Positions 54,731-62,290 are shown, counted from the first letter of the stretch. The stretch is 64,000 bases of DNA from Prorocentrum cordatum (GCA_963575745.1 CAUYUJ010020695.1:35001-99000), one strand, 5' to 3'. A program made the numbers and translations. The notes: generated by a model from the letters alone, not told the origin.

Positions 54731-54931
54731 GTCGATTGACCTTGGCGGGATCGGCGCCAGCCTGGTGATGGCAAGACGAAAAGAAATCAAGCTTTTACCT
54801 CATGCATGCACATAGAATTCAATCACGAATCCAATCGCTCTGGACGCGTCCTGCGAACCAAACGGCGGCGGCAGGCGCTGCATCCTCACTCACTGTATAC
54901 TGCATATGATGTTATCTCCTGCACTTCGACT
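54731..54931 (-). repeat. 5' LTR of the copia element
   Basis: 201 bp. In element orientation it starts AGTCGAAGTG and ends CAATCGAC, so short inverted ends (GTCGA/TCGAC) replace the usual TG...CA. It contains a 12-bp insertion relative to the 3' LTR near 54,824 (CGAATCCAATCG). Confidence 0.92.
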
Positions 54932-55085
54932 GGGGGAAGGAGGAGGAGGAGGAGGAGGAGGAAGAGGAGCAGGAGGAGGAGGAGGAGGAGGATGAGGAGC
55001 AGGAGGAGGAGGAGGAGGAGGAGGAGAAGGAGGAGGAGGAGGAGGAGGAAGAGGACGAGGACGAGGACGAGGACGAGGCCAGTGT
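54932..55085 (+). repeat. (GGA)n tract between the copia element and transporter exon 5
   Basis: Nearly pure GGAGGA/GAGGAC sequence. In transporter sense this is a (TCC)n tract just inside the intron after exon 5. It supplied the G-run target of the copia insertion. Confidence 0.9.
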
Positions 55086-55095
55086 CGGACATTAC

Positions 55096-55315
55096 CTCCT
55101 CCTCCCCTGGCATTCTCCTCTTCGGCACCTCCCCCCAGCAGCCGTCGTCCAGGCACTCGCCAAGGGGCCGCTCCCGCCAAAAGGCGTCCCGCGGGCGCTC
55201 GGACATGGCGCCGGACAGCGGCAGTAGCACCACGCTCGTGAGCACGCTGCCGACGTCGAGCGACACCTTCTGGACGTAGAAGCTGTCGTGCTCGTCCTTC
55301 GAGGAACACGCGCCA
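55096..55315 (-). CDS. Transporter exon 5
   Basis: The acceptor CACCTCCAG follows a (CCT)n tract and the exon starts at 55,315. One base completes an Ala codon from exon 4, then 73 codons follow: DSFYVQKVSLDVGSVLTSVV, membrane segment VGSVLTSVVLLPLSGAM, and a long hydrophilic loop with two Cys (GECLDDGCWGEVPKRR) ending GEEE. The donor is GAG|GTAATG at 55,095. The FYVQKVSLDVGS segment corresponds to the helix following the MEKFLKD motif of exon 4, as in nucleotide-sugar transporters (YFEKILK...WLRNVQL). Phase agrees with both neighbours. Confidence 0.75.
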
Positions 55316-55319
55316 CTGG

Positions 55320-55440
55320 AGGTGTAGGAGGAGGAGGAGGGGGAGGAGGGAGGAGGAGGAGGAGGAGGAGGAGGAGGAGGAGGAGGAGGAGGAGGAGGAG
55401 GAAGAGGAGGAGGAGGAGGAGGAGGAGGGGGGGGGGGGAG
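55320..55440 (+). repeat. (GGA)n tract upstream of transporter exon 5
   Basis: GGAGGA run ending in poly-G. In gene sense it is a (TCC)n polypyrimidine tract leading into the exon 5 acceptor. Leu-rich minus-strand frames through it are artefacts. Confidence 0.9.
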
Positions 55441-55578
55441 GGGCCACGGCGAGCCTCGGCCACGAGCAGGCTCCTCGACCCGGGCCCGAGGACCGGCCCG
55501 GACCTGAGGACCGAGGACCGAAGGACCTAAGGACCTAAGGACCTGAGGATCTGAGGACCTAAGGACCTAAGGACCTAA

Positions 55579-55772
55579 TCGGGAGCGGAAAAGAGGGGGG
55601 TGTCCAAGAGGGGGGGGCGCAAATCATGACCGGCGCCATGTGCGCGGCCCAGCGGGGGGACCAGGGTCGTAATGAAACAAAAAGAGGCGCCATGAAACCT
55701 GGGGAGATATCATGGCCCCCGCCATGAGATCCACCCCCCCCTAGTCATCACCCCCCTCTTTTCCGCTCCCGA
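55579..55772. mobile_element. 194-bp MITE, copy a (family M2)
   Basis: The ends are perfect inverted repeats of over 20 bp beginning TCGGGAGCGGAAAAG and continuing through a G-run (its complement is at 55,750-55,772). The interior has GCAAATCATGACCGGCGCCA, GTAATGAAACA and GGAGATATCATGGCCCCCGC. It lies in the intron between exons 4 and 5. Flanks are GGACCTAA-type simple repeats, so a target duplication cannot be judged. Confidence 0.9.
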
Positions 55773-55917
55773 CCTGAGGACCTGAGGACCGGAGGACCTG
55801 AGGACCTGCCCGAGGACCGGCCCGGACCTGAGGACCTCGGGACCCGAGGACCGAAGGACCGACCCACAGCCGAGAGCGCGCAGCGTGGCCACTCTTCCCC
55901 TCCAACGTCTCGACTGT

Positions 55918-56071
55918 GCACCTTCGGAGGTCCGCGGATTTCTTGGGTCGGCGCTGGGCCCCCACTGGGCGGTGCCTCGGCGCCGCCCGTGGCGGGTTCC
56001 ACACGCCAGGGAGTGGGGACGCAGCGCTGGCACAAGAGACCCGCGCGCACCTCCGAAGGTTCCCAGACATC
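55918..56071. repeat. Foldback repeat with ACCTTCGGAGGT ends
   Basis: Left arm ACCTTCGGAGGTCCGCGG and right arm CGCGCGCACCTCCGAAGGT are inverted, with about 75 bp between the better-matching parts. The same GGATTTCTTGGGTCGGCGCTGG-type sequence recurs at 36,790-36,870, 58,140-58,220 and 58,815-58,900. All four lie in transporter introns. Confidence 0.65.
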
Positions 56072-56337
56072 CGACGATGTGATTTTCAAAAGCGACCCCA
56101 GAGGCTCAATGGCCGATCCCTTGCCTGGGAGTCCAGGGTCCGTTTTTGGTAGCCTTGGAGCCCGATGCGCGCCAGGATCCGAAATCAACGAAAGTCGCCC
56201 GAAGTCATGCGTTCTCCCTCCAGTCCTTCCCTGGTGGACCTGTTTCGCCCGGGGTCTGTCTTTGATGGACCAGAGCCACAAACGGCCGCATGGGGGGCCA
56301 AAATGAAAGACAAACGCAGCGATTGAAAGAATCTCAC

Positions 56338-56540
56338 GCCGACTTTCCGAGGTCCTTCAAGAACTTCTCCATCGCCAAAGACCCGAACGCCGCGAGCGTC
56401 GCAGAGACGATGACGCAGACCAGTCCGGGCAGGCCGACGGGATCGGCACCGTGCGCGGGCGCCACGTTCTGCAGGAAGCCGAAGGTCATGGAGGCCAGTG
56501 TCGTGATGGTCAGCGCGACCCACTGGAGCCACATGGTGAC
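56338..56540 (-). CDS. Transporter exon 4
   Basis: Acceptor TTCTTCTGAG, then 67 codons plus two bases. The membrane segments are MWLQWVALTITTLASMTFGF and GLPGLVCVIVSATLAAFGSL, separated by a short loop. They are followed by AMEKFLKDLGKS, the cytoplasmic signature equivalent to the YFEKILK motif of SLC35A nucleotide-sugar transporters. The donor is GGC|GTGAGATT at 56,337. Read without splicing, the frame stops two codons later, which makes the donor necessary. Entry phase is 0 and exit phase 2. Confidence 0.8.
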
Positions 56541-56779
56541 CTCAGAAGAAGAACCGGAAAAAAAACATTGCCTCCTCCTCCTCCTGCTCCTCCTCCTCCT
56601 CATACGTCCGTCCATCCTCCTCTCCCTCCACCTCCTTCCTTTCCCCTTCCCTCCTCCCGCCTCAACCCTTCTCTGCCTCCTCCCTTTTTTCCCTGCCTCC
56701 TCGTCCCCTCCTCCTCCTGCGCAAGAATGATAAAAGCCTGACGGCCTAAACATGCAAGGTTAGCCAGCGTCGACCCCAA

Positions 56780-56995
56780 ACAGTGCCTTAGTGCACCGTG
56801 GAGGTGAAAACTATGCGGTGCAAGCCATGCGGTGCAAGCCATGTCGTGTGAGCTAGGCGGTGTGAACTGGAGGTGAAAGCTATGGCTGTAAGCTATGTGA
56901 TGCAAGCTACGCTGCGCAACACGTGCGGTGCAAACTATGTGGTGCCAGCTGTGCGGTCCAAGGCATAGCGCGAAAGCTAGATCGTGTAGGCCCAG
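56780..56995 (+). repeat. Degenerate GTGCAAGCTATGCG repeats
   Basis: About 14 loosely spaced units of (G)GTG(C/T)(A/G)AGC(C/T)ATG in the intron between exons 3 and 4. Upstream, 56,560-56,720 is a (TCC)/(CCT)-rich pyrimidine tract on the plus strand. Confidence 0.65.
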
Positions 56996-57027
56996 AGCAC
57001 GGGGCACCCACGAAGCTGCAACGTGGC

Positions 57028-57190
57028 TAAAGGGGCCCTGGGACACACAAATAAATACACACAAATAAAAATATTCCCCATATTTTTCCATATTTTCTGG
57101 GTTTTTGTCTTCCCCACCACTTCCCATATTTTCGCATATTTTCCTGGGAATCGACGATTAATTGTGTCTGTGTGTTTCTTCCCCTCCTGA
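57028..57190 (+). mobile_element. 163-bp MITE-like element, copy 4 (family R1)
   Basis: Target duplication GTGGC at 57,023-57,027 and 57,191-57,195. It starts TAAAGGGGCC and ends CCCCTCCTGA. It lies in the intron between exons 3 and 4. Confidence 0.92.
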
Positions 57191-57212
57191 GTGGCGCCCA
57201 CGAGGCGGCACC

Positions 57213-57475
57213 TTTGTGGGCCCCGGAAACGGCAGGGCCGATGTTTCACCGTTTCCCAAAAACACGTCCCTTGAAAATGGAAGCGGCAAAAACACGGCGA
57301 CTGGAAACGGCAAAAAAAACGGCTCCAGGAGTGGAATCAGAACTGGAACCAGTCAACAAAACGGCGACGGAACCAGTATAAAAAAACGGCGTCGGAACCG
57401 ACAAAAAAAACGGCAAGACGGAACCGGTAAAAAAACGGCCCTGTCGTTTCCAGGGCCCACTAAGGGCGGCACACG
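57213..57475. repeat. Foldback element around AAAAACGGC minisatellite
   Basis: GGGCCCCGGAAACGGCAGGG (about 57,218-57,237) is inverted at about 57,431-57,450 as CCCTGTCGTTTCCAGGGCCC. Between the arms, eight or so units of AAAAACGGC(G/A)(A/T)CGGAACC are found. Confidence 0.7.
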
Positions 57476-57600
57476 CGGCAGCGTGGCGCAAGTCCGACGT
57501 ACGCAACGCACATCCGACATACACCCTCCGCGCGAAGCGCCCACGAGGCTGCGCGGAGCCGCAGCGTGGCGAGACTCCGACGTCCCTTGTGAACTCTCTT

Positions 57601-57760
57601 ATTACCAGCCTGGAACATATCCCTATCCCTATGCTGGGCATCTCCTCATCACGATGCCAATCTTAGGGATTCCCTTATTTTTTGAGGGCGAATCCCTGAG
57701 ATTGTCATCGCCTTTTGGCGTGTCAATCCTAGGGATAGGGATACGTTCGAGGCCGGTAAT
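57601..57760. repeat. 160-bp foldback element with 31-bp arms
   Basis: The left end ATTACCAGCCTGGAACATAT plus CCCTATCCCTA is inverted at the right end (TAGGGATAGGGAT, then ACGTTCGAGGCCGGTAAT), with about four mismatches in 31. The inner part is itself partly palindromic (AATCTTAGGGATTCCC and GGCGAATCCCTGAGATT). MITE-like; in the exon 3 to exon 4 intron. Confidence 0.8.
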
Positions 57761-57854
57761 CTCAAGAATCCGACGTGAGAAACCCTCAGGGCAAGCCTTG
57801 TGTGGGTAATTTCTTCCCATCGATTTCGGCCTCCGGGGCGCAGTATCGACCCTG

Positions 57855-58048
57855 TCGGGAGCGGCCAAGAGGGGGGTGTCCAAAAGGGGGGGGTGCAAAT
57901 CATGACTGGCGGCATGTGCGCGGCCCAGCGGGGGGGCCAGGGGCGTAATGAAACAAGAAGAGGCGCCACGAAATCTGGGGAAATCTCATGGCCCCCGCCA
58001 TGATATCCACCCCCCCCTAGTCATCACCCCCCTCTTTTCCGCTCCCGA
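57855..58048. mobile_element. 194-bp MITE, copy b (family M2), with 12-bp target duplication
   Basis: Ends TCGGGAGCGG and CCGCTCCCGA. It is flanked by the direct repeat GTATCGACCCTG at 57,843-57,854 and 58,049-58,060. A related sequence without the insertion exists at about 58,748-58,773 (GCGCATGATCGACCTTGGAC). Length is identical to copy a. It lies in the exon 3 to exon 4 intron. Confidence 0.93.
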
Positions 58049-58204
58049 GTATCGACCCTGGGACCATCACCAATAGATCCGGGACAGCAAGCTCTCCCTG
58101 GGGAAGGGATCGGGACCCTGGGGCCGCCGACTGAAAATTCACATCGTCGGATGTCTGGAAACCTTGGTGGCACGGATTCCTCGGGTAGTCGCTGGCCCCC
58201 CTTC

Positions 58205-58280
58205 TCCTGGCGCGCGGAGCGCGACAGGAGGAGGAGGAGGAGGAGGAGGAGGGGGAGGATGGATGGATGGATGGATGAAA
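58205..58280 (+). repeat. (GGA)n and (GGAT)n microsatellites after exon 3
   Basis: GGAGGA run followed by GATGGATG run; in gene sense a pyrimidine-rich tract shortly after the exon 3 donor. Confidence 0.85.
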
Positions 58281-58315
58281 TTTATATAGATATGCCATGT
58301 TGTGGTTTTCGTGAC

Positions 58316-58435
58316 CTTGCCCAACATGCAGCGCTTGCCCAGCGCCGAGATCGGCGTGTAGACGAAACCGAGGACCGTGACGATGGAAGCGGGAACGTGG
58401 AGGGCATACGCCGTGAACACGACGGCCTGTGAGAC
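58316..58435 (-). CDS. Transporter exon 3
   Basis: Acceptor CGCCAG, exactly 40 codons, phase 0 at both ends, donor AAG|GTCACG at 58,315. It encodes VSQAVVFTAYALHVPASIVT and VLGFVYTPISALGKRCMLGK, two membrane segments with the conserved Y-T-P-x-x-ALGKR turn that in SLC35-type carriers precedes the duplicated second half. Spliced upstream it reads GVLFA-VSQAVV and downstream MLGK-VTMWLQW, both natural for the family. Confidence 0.8.
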
Positions 58436-58989
58436 CTGGCGGACGATGAACCAGCATGAGCAGATGTCGCCGCGTCGTTTGTTCTCGACGCGCCCAAATG
58501 AACGACGCCGACTCCACGGCAAACCCACGCGTACCTTGCGTCCCGCGCCCAAGTGGACGAAGCAGGCATCACGGCAAACCCCGCGGCGAGCCCTGCGCCC
58601 AAGGCGGCGTTTGCCCTAGTGACCGAGGCGCCCCCCCCCCACGTCGGAAAACCGCGCGTCGAAACAAACAGGGCGGCGGCATAGCCGGATTTGTGGACTC
58701 GATGGAGAAAATGTCGTACTGAATTTCCTTCGATTTCGACCTCTGGGGCGCATGATCGACCTTGGACCATCAAAAACGATACCAAGACGAATACCTACCG
58801 CCGGGCAAGGGTTGGGCACATGTCGGGAAACTTTCGGAGGCCCGCGCGGATGTCGTGGGTCGGCGCTAGACCCTTCTGACGCGCGGGACGCGCAAACAGC
58901 GGCGCTAGCGGCGTCTCCCGGTGTTGTCCAGCGCCAATTGAAGAGATCCGCGCTGACCTTCGAGAGTTGATGTTTGGTGCCGTCTTCTA

Positions 58990-59078
58990 AACTGTTATTC
59001 TTCTTTGAGGAAAAGGAGGAGGAGGAGGAGGAGGAGGAGGAGGACAAGGAGGAGGAGGAGGAGGAGGAGGAGGAGGAC
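58990..59078 (+). repeat. (GAG)n tract at the exon 2 donor
   Basis: A GAGGAG run starts one base after the splice site; in gene sense the intron begins GTCCTCCTCC. The interval 58,436-58,990 otherwise shows only the recurrent intronic GGTCGGCGCTAG-type repeat. Confidence 0.85.
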
Positions 59079-59156
59079 CGCGAACAGGACCCCGCAAGGG
59101 AAGAACTTCAGGATCCGCCCCGGGTGCCACGCCTTCCACAGCATTGCCGCGCCCTC
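59079..59156 (-). CDS. Transporter exon 2 (downstream half of a split exon)
   Basis: 26 codons, EGAAMLWKAWHPGRILKFFP and then CGVLFA, ending at the donor GCG|GTCCTC. It is separated from exon 1 by a 170-nt insertion made of two 85-bp repeats that duplicate the junction. Removing the insertion gives LWQ-EGAAMLWKAW in one frame; leaving it in shifts the frame. The KAWHPGRILKFFPCGVLFA stretch is the loop and start of the next helix in this transporter type. Confidence 0.75.
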
Positions 59157-59326
59157 CTGCCACAGGGTCGGCGTCATCGCCGTCGTCATCGTCAGGTGGT
59201 CATCATCGTCATCGTCATCATCGCAGCATTGCCGCGCCCTCCTGCCACAGGGTCGGCGTCATCGTCGTCGTCATCGTCAGGTGGTCATCATCGTCATCGT
59301 CATCATCGCAGCATTGCCGCGCCCTC
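59157..59326 (-). other. 170-nt GA-AG intron built from two 85-bp tandem repeats
   Basis: In gene sense the 31-bp exon stretch (GACCCTGTGGCAGGAGGGCG and on to AATGCTG) occurs three times at 85-bp spacing, with GATGATGACGATGACG-type DNA between. Any intron of 170 nt cut inside the repeat restores the frame. The only phase with an AG at the 3' end starts GAGGGC and ends GGCAG. GA donors have been reported in dinoflagellates. Confidence 0.7.
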
Positions 59327-59536
59327 CTGCCACAGGGTCATGCAGCTGGCGAGGCCCGCCCCGAGCACGAAGGTCATGAGGTTCATCGTGCCCATAACGA
59401 TGGGCGTCCTGCTGAGCGCGTACTGCTTCATGAGGCTCTCGACAGCGAAAACGAGGACGTACGCCAACGTCAGCGTGCGCGCCACGACCTTTTCCGTCTG
59501 CCGCTCGCACGACGTGGACGGGGACCCCGCCGCATC
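59327..59536 (-). CDS. Transporter exon 1 (first recognised; nucleotide-sugar-transporter-like)
   Basis: The likely acceptor CCGCCGAG lies just before 59,536 after a pyrimidine-rich run. 70 codons follow: hydrophilic ERQTEKVVAR, then TLTLAYVLVFAVESLMKQYA and TPIVMGTMNLMTFVLGAGLA as the first two recognised membrane segments, ending CMTLWQ. Joined with exons 2-7 it yields about 390 residues and about ten membrane segments, the size and topology of SLC35-family carriers that exchange nucleotide sugars for nucleoside monophosphates in Golgi or ER membranes. Substrate cannot be told. The N-terminal exon or exons with the start codon were not found. A MITE lies only about 30 bp upstream. Confidence 0.7.
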
Positions 59537-59563
59537 CTCGGCGGAACAGAGAGGCGCCCACAC

Positions 59564-59754
59564 CCGGGGGCGTCCAAGAGGGGGGCGTCCACGAGAGGGG
59601 GCGCAAGTCATGGCGGGCGGCGTGTGCGCGACCCTGGGGGGGGGGGGGACGTATTGAAATAAGAAAAGGCGCCATGAAGTCTGGGGAGATATCATGGCCC
59701 CCGCTTTGATATCCGCACACCTCTAGGCATCACCCCCTTCTTGGCCGCCCCCGA
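59564..59754. mobile_element. 191-bp MITE, copy c (family M2), more diverged
   Basis: The right end CCGCCCCCGA and left end CCGGGGGCG match the family ends with changes. The interior keeps GCAAGTCATGGCGGGCGGC, GAAATAAGAAAAGGCGCCAT and GGAGATATCATGGCCCCCGC. No convincing target duplication. The interval 59,755-59,980 has no gene I can support. Confidence 0.85.
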
Positions 59755-60009
59755 GACACCGCTGCTCCCCGCAGACCTCTCCTGGGGCGCGCTCTGGCCA
59801 GAGCCCCGAGGCCGCCACGACGAGAGCCCTTCTGCATGGAAGCCCAGAGATGCGGAGGGCCCAAAGTTCCGACGACATGCTCTTGCTCCGTGCGCGGCCC
59901 CCTTCTCTGGGGGGCAGCCTTTCGCCCCCGTCACTGCTCCTCCTCCTCATCCTCGGACGGTTGATTGGCCGGGATTAAAATTTCGAAATCCGAAGGCGCA
60001 GCCCGTGCC

Positions 60010-60660
60010 AAAAAAACGGGCAATGCACAGTGCAGTAGGGAGACGACGACGACGACGAGATGACATCAGGGGTGAGCGCCCAACTCATCGGTGCCTGCCC
60101 ATTGAATCCCGCGAAATCAGCCCTTAGCTCGCGAGACATGCGCGGATCCAACGGCACATAAAATGGAGTGTATTCCGTTTGCTCATGCACGCGACTCTCA
60201 TCAGCACGCATCACTCGGTCTAATTATGGAAGAATTAGCTGCCGGCACCATGCACATCCTCGATGGACATGTCGTGGCCTCCGAGGTCCTCCTCCTCCCC
60301 TCGGCAGTCCCCCCCTCCGAGGTCTGGCGGGCATACCCAGGATCACGCCTGGCGCGGTTCGGCACGCGCCCTAGCAGCTCCTTCAGGGCAGTGCACCTAT
60401 GGGCCATCAAGTACGCAGGCTCAATGCTTGGGGCCCCGAGCATACACTGATCAATCCGAAGAACTTCTGCCTGACTGCCACCAACGCGAGCAAGATGCTG
60501 TACTTCTTCCAACTTCCATATACACGGTGCATCTGACAAGTGTTCAGGGGGGCAGGGCGTTCAATAATCATCGGGGTCCCCGCCAAGAAGGCCATGTAGG
60601 CTAACAATAAAGCATATCGCAACAGTATGTTGCCCACCAGCAGCGGTAACAACTCACTAA
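60010..60660 (-). pseudogene. Methyltransferase-like domain relic downstream of the LINE RT
   Basis: Two overlapping minus frames combine to give MAFLAGTPMIIERPAP (an E-N-P-like motif), then VLRIDQCMLGAPSIEPAYLM, AHRCTALKELLGRVPNRARR, CPSRMCMVPAANSS and, in the next frame, EYTPFYVPLDPRM. The order acidic-Pro box, DQC-x-x-G, Pro/basic box, H-rich segment, (Y)PxxMC parallels the copia domains at 49.6-51.4 kb. The catalytic PC box itself is not seen. Frameshifts and several substitutions mark it as a relic. Confidence 0.4.
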
Positions 60661-60779
60661 TATTCAGAATATTCCCCCGAGGTCGCGCTGCGCCTCGCAG
60701 CGGTCTCGGAGGATCCTGCGTTCCTGGCGCAGTTCTGCATCAGTCTGCGGGCCATGTCTCGCGCGGCGGCCCTTCTAAA

Positions 60780-61415
60780 ATTCAGGTCGCTCTTCCTGCG
60801 GCGAGCAGGCGCATCCATGTGGCCACGGCGCCCCCGTTCGCCAAATCCCCCACTTCTGCATCGTGCATGATATCAACGCTTGAAATAAAATCCGGATACC
60901 TTTCCCCCATGAGTTGCCCTAGATGATCCTGCACACCCTCTTTCCCTCCGCATCCCTGAGAACAGATGCAGGGAAAACGTTCCTGCCCTTGGGCTTCCTT
61001 CGGCGCTGCGTCTTTTGCCCCTGAGGGCATCTCTTTCTCCTCGTGCATTTGCGTTGCTGTACTGCTGCGCGTAGATGGGTCTACTCCTCTGCTTCAGTGA
61101 ACCAACTGGGATTGGCTATCTCACCCCATGACTGCTTGCACTTGGCACTGCCCATGACACGTTTTCAACGGCCAGCCTGACGAGCGAAATTCCTCCACGC
61201 AGATTTGGCACCGCGTGCCAGAAAAGCAAATCCTGCACGTTCACGCCTCGATGGAAAGCTAAAACCTCGGCGTGAAATTCGAAATCGTAGCATGCGCAAT
61301 TCTGTTTTTGAGATTCATCCTGCAGCTTTGCTTCTTGTAGACCTGCCTCTGCACTGATCTCATCTATCCCTTGCCGAAAAAGCCCCAATCCCTGCTGATC
61401 CCCCCGGAAGTTCAA
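60780..61415 (-). pseudogene. LINE 3' region with a C2HC-like motif
   Basis: Minus frame 61,415-61,116 encodes FRGDQQGLGLFRQGIDEISA, then CACYDFEFHAEVLAFHRGV. Frame 61,048-60,782 encodes FPCICSQGCGGKEGVQDHLG, a Cys-x-Cys plus His arrangement like a degraded zinc finger, as expected at the C-terminus of non-LTR ORF2 proteins. Neither piece is otherwise recognised. Confidence 0.35.
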
Positions 61416-61451
61416 GTCTCTCGCAGCTGCAGGACGCAGCCCGGTCTGAAA

Positions 61452-62290
61452 TCACCTGGAGCAATCTCGAGCGAACCCCGTCCATGCGTGAATACTTCCA
61501 TCAGATGCAGTGCCCACTTCGAGCGTTAATTCCTGCAGCCAGCGAACGTCGTTAAAAAGTATATCCGTCCACTTCCCTGTCACTCCGATGAGGGCGCCGA
61601 GCGCGTGCCTGGGCGCTGGCGGCCCACGCCTGAGCAATCTTGGAAAAATACCTCAGCCGCGCAATCTTGAGCGCGACATCTGCCGGCAGCCTTCTCGCCC
61701 GATGCAACGCGGCCGCCTGGGGGGCTTGTTCCCCCCCCCTGACTTCAAAGGCCCAATTCGCGTAGATGCTCGAAAGGCAAAAACGCGAGCGCGAGCAAAC
61801 TCCACATCTCCGGCATTGGACTGTCTTGCCCAGGCCCACGCGTCGAACCGCAACTTGGGCCCTGCACGGGCTTCGGCGGACCTGCGTTCTGTTTTCAAGC
61901 AAAGGGCCACGCGGGTGACAGAGAACCGTTGAGAGACCCCGAGCAGAGCTAGCGCGCGTCGTTATCTCCGGGCCCATCTCAAAGTTGCCATTTAACAACG
62001 AGCCAAGGCAAACTTGCTGTCGAACAACAGTCACGCGCGAGCCATGATGAGGAACCTCGAGGCCTCGCCGCGCCCAACCCCCGACTCGGTCAGCAACGCT
62101 TTGCGCGCCTGTGCCCGCGAGAAAGAACATGAGCACTGTCTTGTCAAGACTCATGTTTAGCCAATGTCTAGCAATCACGCCGCGCACAGCGGCCACCCCC
62201 TGCGCGGCTTCCGCTGCGGCCGCAGCCCCAAACGCCCCTTGACCGCCGCAAATTGCAGTCAGGTCATCCACGTAAAAGCACGAGGAGTCA
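61452..62290 (-). pseudogene. LINE-type reverse transcriptase, C-terminal half
   Basis: At 62,282-62,260 the minus strand reads CFYVDDLTAICGG, the catalytic YxDD box. It continues MSLDKTVLMFFLAGTG, VCLGSLLNGNFEMGPEITTR (the usual YLG...G..E..RI box of non-LTR RTs), ALHRARRLPADVALKIARLR and YFSKIAQAWAAS. A shifted frame at 61,637-61,452 follows with KWTDILFNDVRWLQELTLEV. The fingers and first palm half upstream of YVDD are absent; sequence above 62,290 is unrelated GC-rich DNA. Confidence 0.65.

Larger units (their letters stand above)
44718..54931 (-). mobile_element. Complete Ty1/copia LTR retrotransposon, about 10.2 kb, inactivated
   Basis: Two direct LTRs (44,718-44,906 and 54,731-54,931) bound a minus-strand polyprotein in the order gag, zinc knuckle, protease, methyltransferase-like domains, integrase, RT, RNase H. 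A 5-bp G-run duplication flanks it (GGGGG at 44,713-44,717 and 54,932-54,936). The LTRs differ by about six substitutions and one 12-bp indel, so the insertion is fairly young. Translation is blocked by several in-frame stops and at least three frameshifts. It sits in an intron of the transporter gene in the same orientation. Its length is well above a typical copia element (about 5-6 kb) because of the extra domains. Confidence 0.92.

Noticed and set aside
54886-55463. Poly-Leu minus-strand proteins that look like membrane segments
   Set aside because: They are translations of (GGA)n microsatellite; the real coding part is only 55,315-55,096.
56334-56340. Stop codon after LKDLGKSA as the end of the transporter gene
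   Set aside because: A strong GTGAGA donor precedes the stop and the next exon (55,315-55,096) continues the protein in phase with matching family sequence.
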